DNA of 64,000 bases from Carallia brachiata. Its lineage: Eukaryota; Streptophyta; Magnoliopsida; Malpighiales; Rhizophoraceae. The stretch lies in the NCBI GenBank assembly GCA_021464245.1, contig JADCRB010000024.1, positions 870,181 to 934,180 of the forward strand. Direction: 5' to 3'. How positions within the stretch are numbered: position 1 is the first letter of the stretch; every line of letters starts with the position of its first letter. Position numbers and translations under genes: made by a program. Shown piece by piece: positions 22,489-33,520 of this stretch. Below the pieces are notes generated by a model that was not told where the DNA came from, did no database searches, and was given only the letters and a program-made list of their open reading frames with translations.

Positions 22489-23020
22489 CAATGTTGTTAA
22501 AATAGGCTCAGACCAGCCGGTCCGACCGGTTCAACCGGTGACTGGCCAAAGGTCCGGGCCGGTTTATGGCTACAGTTACCCCTTAACTTGGACCGGTTAA
22601 AACCGGTTTGAACCGGTCAAAAACCGGTCAAAACTGGTGAAAACCAGTCAAAAACCGGACCCGGTTCAACCGGTTCAAACCGGGTATAAAAGTTTTATAA
22701 ATTATAATTTGATCCCAATGTTTATTTAAATTATAATTTGAGTTTTAAATTTAATTAAAATTTTTAATTTAGTCCTAAATTTATCAAAACTTTCAATTTA
22801 GTCCTAAATTTATCAAATCTTTCAATTTAGTCCTAAATTTATCAAAATTTTCAATTTAATCCTTAAAAATTAAAAAAGTAATATTTAATAATCTTATATA
22901 AGTATTATTTTTTTAAATTATTTTTATAAATATATATATTAATAAATACCAGTTCGACCGGTTGAACCTTGACCCACTAATATTTTCAGTTCGATGACTG
23001 GTCCGGTTCTGACAATCTTG
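22489..23020 (+). mobile_element. Non-autonomous hAT element (AACCGG-repeat type), copy A, 532 bp
   Basis: Flanked by a perfect 8-bp duplication CTTTTGGC (22481-22488 and 23021-23028). Imperfect TIRs are CAATGTTGTTAAAA and CAAGATTGTCAGAA (read inward). The first 200 bp are degenerate tandem AACCGGT/TCAAAACCGG motifs, followed by an AT-rich core with an 18-bp-period CAATTTAGTCCTAAATTT repeat. There is no transposase. Same family as 36384-36830, which lies in the opposite orientation. Confidence 0.9.
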
Positions 23021-23279
23021 CTTTTGGCTCCCCCAAAGGTTTTCGGAGTCTAACCTTATACGTCCTTTTTTTTTTTTTTTCCTGGTCCTAATACGTTTTT
23101 CTTTTATATTAAAGAAGGCATCTGATTCGAATGGGACTCTCGGCCGGTTCAATTTATTAGCCTAAGAGAGATGATTAGATGAATTATTAGATGGTCCACA
23201 CTAGCTACAAATGCACAACTTATTGTGGGCCAAATTGGGGCTTAAATTACACAGCAGAACCTGTGCTAATTCTTGTTTA

Positions 23280-24085
23280 AACCAAAATTTTAAGAATTGA
23301 ATCAGTTATTAAAAGTTTAAAGTTCAATTAGTTCGATTGAATTAACTGTAATTAAACTGATAAAATTGATATTTAATATTAAATATATAAAATTTAAATA
23401 GTTATATACATTTATCTAATATATTAATATTTAAAATATAATATTATATAAGATATAAACACACCACACACATATATATATATATGATATTTATATTTGT
23501 AACTTTGATATATATGATTTATAATTTATTCTAAAATAAAAACTTATTAAAATTATCTTATAATTTATAAATTTGTATTCTTATAATATACTTTAATATA
23601 TATTTCAAAAAATGACTATTGAATATATATAGCTCATTTAATTTATTTCTAAAAATATATCATTTATATATTTGTAAAGTAATAAATATTTTTAGTAAAA
23701 TAGAAATATGTTAATTACTTTTGAAAATGACAATCTATCATTTATTTTTAAAAAATTGAAATATATTAGTGATTTTTGAGAGAAAGTAGAAATGTAAATA
23801 CTTAGTAAGATAAAATATTAATTAATTTTGATAAAGTATGTAGGTATTTATTGATATTTATTTTTTTTCATTTTTTTGGTGCTTTTTTTTTTCTCTTTGA
23901 ACCAAACCATTTCGGTTGGAAAAACTAAGACCGGTTTCTTCAGTTTCCAGTTCAACTGGTCGGTTTACCCGATTCTTAGTCAGTTCTTCAATCCAATGAT
24001 TTTTTAAGCTTAACTGAATCGGTTCGAGGTCCAGTTTCCTCCCGATTTTTTCAGTTGAACTGACCAATTCGGTATGATTCTCTCA
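23280..24085. repeat. AT-rich repeat flanked by GGTT/AACC-rich ends
   Basis: The left part (about 23285-23360) and right part (about 23895-24070) contain degenerate TTCGGTTGAA-type motifs around a very AT-rich core with (TA)n. The layout resembles the hAT elements nearby, but I could not find matching termini or a target-site duplication. Confidence 0.35.
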
Positions 24086-27000
24086 ATAGTGGTTCAGACA
24101 GAACTTGCAACCTTTGTAATGACTTCAACGCGGGCAATATTAATTCAACCTCTCTATCAAAACTACATGTATGTATGCAGGTGTGCGTGCGTTTATATAT
24201 TGAATTCATGTGGTGTGTGAAGAAGACTAACACTTAATTGCTGGTGGCCTTTGAGAAAATAAATTGGACAAAAGGGGCTGCTAAGAGCTAAAAAAATTTG
24301 GTAAATTATATGGAATCTTTATTGTTTTCAAATCCCTGACCAGCGACCTAGCAAGCAAGTTAGGTATGGGGAGTTCCGAGTCAATTGGGTGATTTGGTGT
24401 ACGGGAAGAATAGTTTATATCACTATCACTTTCATGCAGCTACCTTCTCCAACCTACATATACCGTCTCTTATCTCAACGGCAATTATTAAGGAATGTTG
24501 TCAATACCTTCAAATTGTTAGTTCAGCAGAGAAAATTTACTCTCTGCCCTTAGATAATATTTTAGTAGTTAAAAATTTAAATTTTTAATTTTAAAATTTT
24601 AGTAATAATTTGGATGGCTAGTAAAGGATTTATAAAACTAAAAAGAGTTACTTTTATTATATAATTTACGACTCAATAAACTTAATAGGTTAGAAAAGAA
24701 AATATTTTCCATCTGAGATATTGTAAACGATTTCATGATTGGGGGCCATTGCTATAATTTGGTTGCGTGTAGATTGGAGGACCAGCTCCATATATATCCA
24801 ATTAGTTGAGCAAAAAATGGTTAAGGTGATGTAATGGCCTAATGACCAATTAAACTTTAAGCTCATCTCTTCTGCGTTGCATCTAGATTTCAAAACATAT
24901 ATACAACACCAGAAAAAAGAATTGCAGACTCACGTTTGCCCCCACAAAAGGACAAATGGATACGACAATTCCAGTTTTAGATATAGAATTGGAAAGATCA
25001 GAAGCCAGATGAGGTCTTGTCCATTTCAATCAGTGGGATTTGTGCCTCTAACAATGGATGATACGGACGTGCAACATTATTGGTTCTGTGAATTCTCATG
25101 TTTTTCATAAACCTTACTGTTTTTTGACATCACATGTTTCACGAATCCAATCGTGTATGAATAAAAAAAACCGCAATTATTACTGTTGACAGACAACTCA
25201 TTATAATTCAGAGTACTGTTACAGAAAGTAAGATTACGAAGACAACTTCTAAGTGTGGCCAAAAATTATTTTTCAAGATTATATTAAAAGATTTTATTAT
25301 ACAACTCAATTTTTAATAATATTAAAATAATTATATAATTTATTCAACAACACATAATAATTTATTTTTTTATTTTTTTAAATTTTAATCATCCAACAGT
25401 TTATATTAATTTATAGTTATTTTGTTATTGTTTACCTATTATTTTCTATAATAAAATGGATAGTTGCAGTTTTCACATTCTTTCTCACATGATAATTAAT
25501 GATAATAATTAGATCCATATTTAAACAATATCTAATTTTATGTTTTCATTATGAAATTCTTACTCTAAAATTACTAAGCCTTCAGATTACCAAATTGTTA
25601 ATCTCTTCAAAATCGGGGGTCAACAAGATGTGGCTAGCTGGCTCGACCATGATCATAGAAACTTATAAAAAGTTAGGCAATGCAACGGTGGTCAATCCCT
25701 AATTTCGAATAAAAGGTGTTGAAGTCTTAAAGCAAATTGGACTTAGAAAATTGGAATTGCTAGCAATACCACCCACTTCTCAAAGGGAATCCCCGGCGCC
25801 CTCGGTTCAAGGGCTTTTCAACCAACCACTGCACGCCACGTTGCTGTCCTTATCATCCCTGCATGTTGGAACAAAAAGAAACAGGCCCCGACATTTGCCA
25901 AATGGGGGCTCAAAATCAACCCCTTGGGTTAATTAACTTGACTCAAAGCTTGTTTAGCTTCCCAAATTGAAGGCTTTTGTGGACGTACTTGTTCTTCGTT
26001 ACGGAAAAAATATATTATGTTTATTCAAATAGAGAAATATTAGTGAGATCGAAGTGAATCAAAATGATGTGAATTGATGCTTAAATTTAGAAAAATAGAA
26101 AAAAGAACAAACTGTTAAATATTATCGAATTAATTGTGTATTCGTATCAATTTATCGTGCACATTAAAATAATCATATATCTAATTTCTTGTATTTTATA
26201 AAAGTTTAGGAGTAAAATGAATATATTTATCTCAAAATTATGACTCATCTATAAATTTTTAAAAATTTACAGTAAAATTTACATATTACCATCTATAAAA
26301 ATCTCTAATAACAACTAGCAACATTTAAATTAGAAATAAGGCGTATCAAGAACAAAACCATTAATCGGTGTGCCCACCTTTGTGGACCTATATCTATTCC
26401 CTAATTAAAAAAAAATGATTATTATATGATTATATGTAATGGCGAGCTGTCACGGTACGCTATGTAAGAGATATAAACGTTGACAATTTGTCAGGTTGCG
26501 GAGACAACTGAAATTCCTCATACGAACAGAGAGAGGTGACACTCATACATTATAGGCTAGAATAATTGGCCTAATGGCCTCGCTGCCTTAATATGGAAAG
26601 CCTAGTCTTGTCGTTGCTGATTCTTGCTACCCAAACATTGCTCCGAATGGTTATAATCATATTCAAATGGGAAAAGAAAGCAATAAATACCAATTTGTCT
26701 CCAATTTGGGTTCAATATCTCAAAGCTTAACCTCATAATGTTTTCAGCAAGCTTAACCTTAGTTAAAGATCTAGCATTTGGGGTATGCTTGTTTACAAGA
26801 AAATATTTATCTTTTTGTTTTTTTTTATAACATTTTCATTTGGAAAAGACCCTTTTTTTGTTTTTTTTATATTTTTTCCCCTAGGATCTGAGTTAATTCT
26901 TTTGATTAAGGCTAAAGCAGTGATCGTATTAGTGCTAGGGAAAGTTGATTAGCTTCTACGAGCTTTGTTTTGTGCAATTTCAGCCGTCTGGTGATGTGGG

Positions 27001-28171
27001 TTATAGGCAAATTGCATTGCAATTAACATTAATTAATAATAATAGAATCATTAAATTATGGAGTAGCATCACCTAGAAGTAAACTTAGAACTCCCATCTT
27101 ATAGTGCTCTTCTTGTTTTGGAAGACAAAGAGAGAAGACAAACGGGGTCATCTCCGTAACTTTAGCTTATATAAAAATTCCGGATAAGATCTCAAATTAA
27201 AAATCTTTCTGTGATCTTCCATGCATTCACACGGCTGCCATCACTAATGGGGTAGCCAGAATTTGTTTGCAAAAAAAGTCCCTTTTTGGGGCACCCAAAG
27301 ACAAATTGGGATAAAGTCGCCTTTTAGGTTACCAATTTTTAGAATTTTGTCAAGTAAGGATACCAATATTTTATTTTGATCATCAAGGTCTAGAATTCTT
27401 CTAAACGAAACAATCAAGGACAATCTATAACAAAAATTAACTTGAGATCTGTTAGAGCTGATGTAGTATAGATTATTTGGAAAATATTTGACGTGATTCA
27501 TGTCTATGGACCACATAGCCTATTTCTGAAGGATTTGGGTACATAGCCTATTTCTGAAGGATTTGGGTCAAAATTCTACTTAGTTTTTTCTCTTCTCTCC
27601 CTTGCTCTTCCTCCCCCTTTTGTTTTTATCAAACAACCTTTACTTGTGTAGGTGTTGCCTTTGTATGAAAAATCTCAAGCTTCCAATTTTTTTTTCCCTT
27701 TCTTTTCCCACCTAAAGTGGTTCTTCGAGTGATGAGCAATGTGTCAATGAAGGTGTCAAAGGCAGAAAAATCGTGGGTTTTCAAGTTGATTTTCTCATTT
27801 GATGCAAGTTTCCTTGTAAAATTTTAATTTCGGTACTAAAAGGACGATCGAGTTATTACCCGAATGGCCTATCAAAGTGGTGGCTATCATGCAACAGAAA
27901 ACAAAAACGGCCAAAGCAGCATGGCATGTACAAGAGAGAGATGTTTTTTGACAAAAAGAACCTTAAGTCAAGGCCTTCTAATGTTGTGAGCCATCATTTC
28001 GTTTGTTTTACACACTGGGCTGCCAGCTCATGTATGCCACATATACACACTAACTGAGAGTTAGTAACAGAATTATAAATCAGCCTTAAAGAGTGGCAAA
28101 CCTTCGATTGATAAGAAAACATCAGTATCCTCAATCGACAAAATTCCAAAAGTAGGGGATCCGACTATGTA
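24086..28171. other. Gene-poor intergenic DNA
   Basis: About 4 kb without a recognisable gene, RNA or bounded transposon. ORFs are short and unconserved. A 33-bp near-perfect duplication beginning TACATAGCCTATTTCTGAAG lies at about 27512-27567. The sequence is AT-rich with many indel-prone runs. Confidence 0.5.
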
Positions 28172-28182
28172 TTTATTAAAAA

Positions 28183-28372
28183 GAGAAATGTTAGTAACAG
28201 TCACTTTTACTTTCTCTTTTACAGTTACTGTTTACGTGACAGGTGTTGATTGGTTGTCAAAAAGTTGAGTGTCAAAAATATTACAGAAATGCCGTTGAAA
28301 AGTGTTGATGTGTTGATTTGTGATTGATGTCTGTAAAAGAGAAGGTAAAAAGTGACTGTCCGTAGCAAACCT
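28183..28372. mobile_element. Mutator-type MITE, copy 2 (190 bp)
   Basis: Flanked by an 11-bp duplication TTTATTAAAAA (28172-28182 and 28373-28383). The termini are inverted repeats containing AACAGTCACTTTTACTTTCTC on the left half and GGACAGTCACTTTTTACC on the right half (read inward). Closely similar to the 167-bp copy at 21021-21187, with extra sequence in the centre. Confidence 0.88.
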
Positions 28373-28383
28373 TTTATTAAAAA

Positions 28384-29413
28384 AATAACTACTTTCTCTC
28401 TCCGCTAATTATAATGAAAATCATAATAACAAGTTTCTTATCTCCAAGATGATTCTTTCTAATTTTCAAATAATCTCTTAAAATAGCATGTCTATGCAAA
28501 AGGTTAAGTTAACTAAAATGTAGTAGAACATCATATAGTTGCATTTCATTGATTTTGTACTCTTAACATACTTTTGATATATGTTAAGTCTGACTAGTAT
28601 GTTAAGTAACAAGCGACTTAGTCTTATCTTAATACTTTATCATATAAACATTCATTAACCTCATTAATGCCATAAGTCAAGTCGGGTCATTCTACACTTA
28701 ACACCAATAACATATTGCTAAACATTTTAAACAATGAGGAATATTTCCGGAAAAATTTATTAGGAGGACCAAGAAAACATTATTATGGTCATTAACTTGT
28801 GATCAAATTTTACATGCCTGAATAAGATGAGTTGCCTTTGGTCAAATTCGTAAGTTAAGAGCTTTTATTATTACATATTTACACCCTGAAAATTAATATG
28901 AGAGAGAGAGAGAGAGAGAGAGATGGTGGATTGTCTTACAAACCACGTTTCTTGCTGTGCAAAAACACCAATATTAAGGGGCTTCTGTTTCTCCTTTGTG
29001 CCTTTTCTCTTAAAAATCTCTCAATCATTCAGGTTTTGCAATCCCTTTTTGCATCATGGCTTCTCTTCTTCTTCTCTTTCTCAATCAGTCACTTTCTTCC
29101 TAACTTTCCATCAGCTTTATATTCAGTCTTTTTCTGTTGTAGCTCTTAGCAGTTCGCTTTCCATTGGACTCCTTGCTGGCCTTCTGTCTGTTTTTCTCTG
29201 CAAGGTTCTTTGAACATAGAGAATAACAGTTGTTCGGTCAGTACCCATTTAATATTTGGTGGATTTAAAGGCCTTTGTAGAGGAATTGAGCCTGAATTTT
29301 CGGTTACATTCATCTTTCTTTCTTTTTTAAAAAAAAAATATTGAAAACCAGTTTCTGCAATCAAGGTTTAAGCATTTTGATATAGCAAGGAATAGGGTTT
29401 TAGCTTTTGAAGA
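28384..29413 (+). promoter_or_regulatory. Promoter and 5' UTR region of the NAC gene
   Basis: A (GA)n tract at 28899-28922 is followed by a CT-rich stretch (about 29000-29220) typical of plant 5' UTRs. Small ORFs here (for example 28898-29213) are not conserved proteins. The exact start of transcription is not visible, and a 5' UTR intron is possible. Confidence 0.4.
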
Positions 29414-30694
29414 ATGGAGGATGATCAGATGGATTTGCCTCCCGGGTTCCGGTTCCATCCCACCGATGAGGAACTTATTTCTGACTACTTACACAAAAGG
29501 GTTATTGATAACAATTTCTCTTGTAGAGCTATTGGAGATGTGGATTTGAACAAGTCTGAACCCTGGGAACTGCCATGTAAGTTCTTTGCAAAAAAAAAAA
29601 CAGATTCTTTATTTATCTTCTGTCGTGTTAGTCCTGACCTAAGATGATGAATTTTGGTATGGTATAATTATAATTTTCGTTGCTGTTGCTCTTTTTGGAT
29701 GCAGTAAAGCGAAAATGGGAGAGAAAGAATGGTACTTTTTCTGTCTGAGGGACAGAAAATATCCAACAGGTCTCAGAACAAACAGGGCAACTGAAGCTGG
29801 TTACTGGAAGGCTACAGGAAAGGATAAGGAGATCTACAGAGGGAAATCCTTGGTTGGAATGAAAAAGACCCTTGTTTTCTACAAGGGAAGAGCCCCTAAA
29901 GGAGAGAAAACCAACTGGGTCATGCATGAATATAGATTGGAGGGTAAATTTTCTGTCCACAACCTCCCCGAAACTGCCAAGGTACACTTACTATCTATCT
30001 CCCAATTTAACACTTGTTTAATATTGCTTTCTTTTCGTCTGTTCGTTTCGTGTTTTCTAATGAAATTTGTTCTTCTTGTTATGCAGAATGAATGGGTGAT
30101 TTGCCGGGTTTCGAAAAGAGTTCTGGTGGAAAGAAAACACATATTTCTGGAGTAGTTAAGATAGGCTCTCTTGGTGATGAATTGGTTCCATCTGCTCTAC
30201 CACCATTGACGGATTCTTCCCCTTCCAATTGCAAGACTAAGCCGGTGGCTGAACCGGTGTATGTGCCCTGCTTCTCCAATCCCATTGATGTTCAAAGAAA
30301 TCAACAAGTCACAGCTAACAATTTCAGCAATCTTATCCCAACAGTTTTTTCCAACCACACTGATGTTTTCCCAAGAATCCCACTTTCAAATTCATTCTAC
30401 TCTGCTCAAACCATCCCAGTGTCAGCAAATCTTCAATACCCAAGTTCGGTTCTCGTGCCAGATCACTCAATTTTAAGGGCCTTGATAGAAAATCAAGGAT
30501 CAAACATGGAACAGAGTTTGAAAGCAGAGAGGGAGATGATTAGTGTCTCACGAGAAACAGGTTTGAGTAATGATATGAACACAGAAATCTCTTCTGTCAT
30601 ATCAAATATTGAGATGGGAAAGAGGCCTTTTGATGATCAAGAACAACCTTCCACCTCAGCTGGACCAGTGGATTATGATAGTTTTTGGATATAA
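29414..30694 (+). CDS. NAC100: NAC transcription factor, NAC100/ORE1 group, miR164-regulated; two apparent 1-base deletions
   Basis: A plant-specific DNA-binding transcription factor of the nucleus. Exon 1 (29414-29576) starts [23 protein letters not shown] subdomain A. Exon 2 (29705-29981) carries subdomains B-D with [33 protein letters not shown] and [11 protein letters not shown]. Exon 3 (30087-30694) starts NEWVICRVS and continues with [20 protein letters not shown] into a Ser/Pro-rich activation region ending DYDSFWI. Two breaks are seen. The exon 1/2 junction is one base short of the usual LPWKAKMGE; a weaker donor at 29581 would restore the frame as LPCNKAKMGE. One T is missing in exon 3 near 30107, where a TTTT run is expected (CRVF). 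Everything else matches the NAC100/NAC80/ORE1 clade, and synteny with At5g61430 supports NAC100. The breaks are probably consensus errors. Confidence 0.9.
30258..30278 (+). promoter_or_regulatory. miR164 target site in NAC exon 3
   Basis: The 21 bases ending ATGTGCCCTGCTTCTCCA pair with miR164 along their length, with the only differences from perfect complement being two C-to-T changes that give G-U wobbles near the 5' end of the site. The central cleavage region is perfectly paired. The site encodes VYVPCFSN, the position where miR164 targets lie in NAC1, CUC1/2 and ORE1/NAC100. Confidence 0.92.
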
Positions 30695-33170
30695 AATTGT
30701 GCTGCCTGCATTGGAAGATGAGCTCCAAGGAAATCTGTGCATAGATTTGTTTAATCTATTGGAGGGGTTACAGGAAATTACTATTAGATGTTTTTTCTTC
30801 TAGTGAATCATATATTACATCTTGTAAGAAGTTACTGTGAAGCATATATATTATGTGTTTGTAAGAAATTATTATACTATACTATACTATGGACTACTTT
30901 CAACCCATTTTCTGCTAAAAATTGGTTCAATCTTCTTATTGTATTGGAATAGATATATTTCTGATATTCACATCGTCTGGATGCGAAGCTTGTCACATTT
31001 GAGATTCAGTTGGTGGCTAACCGTTCCTGTTTTCATTTCATCATGAAAAAAAAAACAAAAGAAAATTACACTAAAGGCCTGTGGACTGGTAGGTGCTTAC
31101 ATCATTTGAGATTATGAGCTCTATTCTGACATTGTTTCATTGTCTCATCCTGGATTCTGGATATCAGAATGTGGGGACTTAATTGAATATACTAGCATTT
31201 TTTTTTTCATGAGTGAATTTGCTATTATTTGTTGCCATGGGGACTGCAACAAATATCTTATGAATAAGAAAAACAACAAATGTTACAGAATAAATTTGTT
31301 GGAGAAAGTATACAGAGTATTGATTTTGCAAGTATATCCGCGCATATGATTCAATACACCCATTTGTTGAGTAAATTATCAATAATCACATCATCAATCT
31401 TGGAATCAAATTTTACTTGAAAAAAGAAAAAAACCTGTTTATCATTGTCAATCCGTTATTTGACATTCCACTTCATTTAGTTCAAAATTTTTTTTTGGTG
31501 CAACGGTTGAAGAGAGCGATTGTGAGAGCAACTACTACTGTCAACTACTTGGATTATATCCAATACTTATTCATTCATTTAGTTCAGTTCTGCATTCACA
31601 ATAGTTGATTTATTCATTAATTTCATACTCCCAAAATGTACACATGCTGTTTTTCATTCACATTCATTACATGATGCAATGCATTCTGTTTTCAAAACTG
31701 TAACGCCTGAAGTATATGATGCAATATGCCCTCTTCTCTTTTCCTTTTTTTTTTTTTTTTTTTCTTTTGCAGCATGAGGCATTTCAATTTTTGGCACATG
31801 ATAAAATGTTGCAAAAACGTTATTGAACAGTTTGGAGAGTCCTACACGTTGTGATCCTTGAAACATATTTATGGAAAGTGGAGATCAGGTTCATCTTTCA
31901 CAAATGTTTTTGTTGTGTCTATAAAATTTCCCAAGGCATCTCATCTTCTCGTCTACATCTTCTCATATGGCGAAGGTGGCAGCTAGCTAATCAAGGAGGA
32001 AATATTAAAAAAAAAAAAAAAACCCATTGCATTAATTACAATAACTAAATCCCTTTATGTAACAACATTGGTTTTACACGTTTTCATTTTGAAGGTTTTT
32101 GGCTCCCATGTCATTAGTGGCTTCCGTGCTAAATGACAAAGAATCTACTAATCCATTTTGTGAGCCTTTGTTATAGAGAACTTAATTAATTTCTAATTCG
32201 TTAAGGTTTGTAGGATCATGACTACATAGTAAAGGACACATTATTTAGTTTACTTTAAATTCACTCATTTAAGGTTAGGATATAATGTAAATTCACATGA
32301 AATTGTATTTTAACTTTACTTTTTTCGGTTTAAGACTGAAGTATCCTTTATTTGACTGACTGATCTAGACCGATCTGAATAAATCTCGAAGGGGGTAAAG
32401 CTGTATTTTTACTTTACTTTACTTTACTTTACTTACTATATGGTCATTTGATCCTACAATAAAAACCATATCAAGACCTAAGATATTCATTTATCATATT
32501 GAACTTATATAAATCGCTTAACAAATAGTCAATAGGTAATTATCAAACAATTTTCCAAAAAGATTATTGATTTATGTCGTAAGAATTTGAGTAATTTTAA
32601 TTACCCGTCAATTTATTGTAACCCTCCACCAGACACTCTCCGCCAAGTCTTATGCCAATACCATGAATTTGTGGCTTCATGATAAGCTACCGTAGCAGTT
32701 GATAAATAATGTTAACAGTGGAAAAATAATGGATTACAAGATAATATTGCAAGAATTAAATTTATTATAATCCTTACACAACAAAATTCAGAAATTTTCA
32801 ATTTTAAAAGAGATTACTGAAACAATAAGAAAATTAAAGGGCTTGGGTACATGGACTGAGAACTCAGAGATATTAAAAACAATAATTTTATTTGATTTTT
32901 TAAAATTAAATTTTAAATATATTTAATATTATTTTAAACATATTTAATATTATTTTTTAAAAATAAAAAAAATCGTTTTTGCACGGCTTGATCACAGACC
33001 ATCCGTGAGACTCGAGCCGTGTACCTTTTCCAAAAATTAAATCAAATAAAAAATATAAATTCAGATAGATGTATGCTTGAAAATTAAAATCTTCATGCTT
33101 TCAATTGTATCAATTTTTCTAACAAAAAAAAAAGATAAAAAAGCAGGAGAGAGAGAAAAAAAAAAAGATT
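30695..33170. other. NAC 3' UTR then intergenic DNA
   Basis: The first few hundred bases are probably the NAC 3' UTR. No gene is recognised beyond it. Features are a T-run near 31741-31762, an A-run near 32008-32023 and a (CTTTA)n stretch near 32408-32436. Confidence 0.5.
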
Positions 33171-33239
33171 TTAGGGTGGATCCCACCAGACGAGACCAAC
33201 TTTAACGAAATTATCACTCTGAGCTGTGGTGGTGTGTGG

Positions 33240-33515
33240 CCCACCAAATGATGACGTCAGATTCCTGAGCGAAGTTAGGCATTTTAACGGTTGACACGTA
33301 ATCAAATGGGTCCCCACCAGCTATTCCCGCGCTAATGAGACACGCGGTTCAGGTTTTGCTGCCGTCACCTCCCAACTCCCCCAACGTGGACAACGGAATT
33401 TTTTTGACTTTCTGCCAGCTAAAGTTTGCCACGTGGTTCCTAACCCGCGTGGGACCCATTTCCCAGCTGGAACACCCTCACGTGTCAATGTCGAGGGTCC
33501 CTATTTAAAAAATAA
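33240..33515. promoter_or_regulatory. Promoter-like cluster of ACGT-core elements without an adjacent gene
   Basis: A GC-richer island in AT-rich DNA contains a palindromic TGACGTCA (33252-33259), the W-box-like TTGAC followed by ACGTA (about 33290-33300), a perfect palindromic G-box CCACGTGG (33429-33436), CACGTGTC (33479-33486) and a TATA-like CTATTTAAAA (33501-33510). This arrangement resembles an ABA- or light-responsive plant promoter, but I see no coding exon within 2 kb on either side. Confidence 0.4.
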
Positions 33516-33520
33516 TTTTT

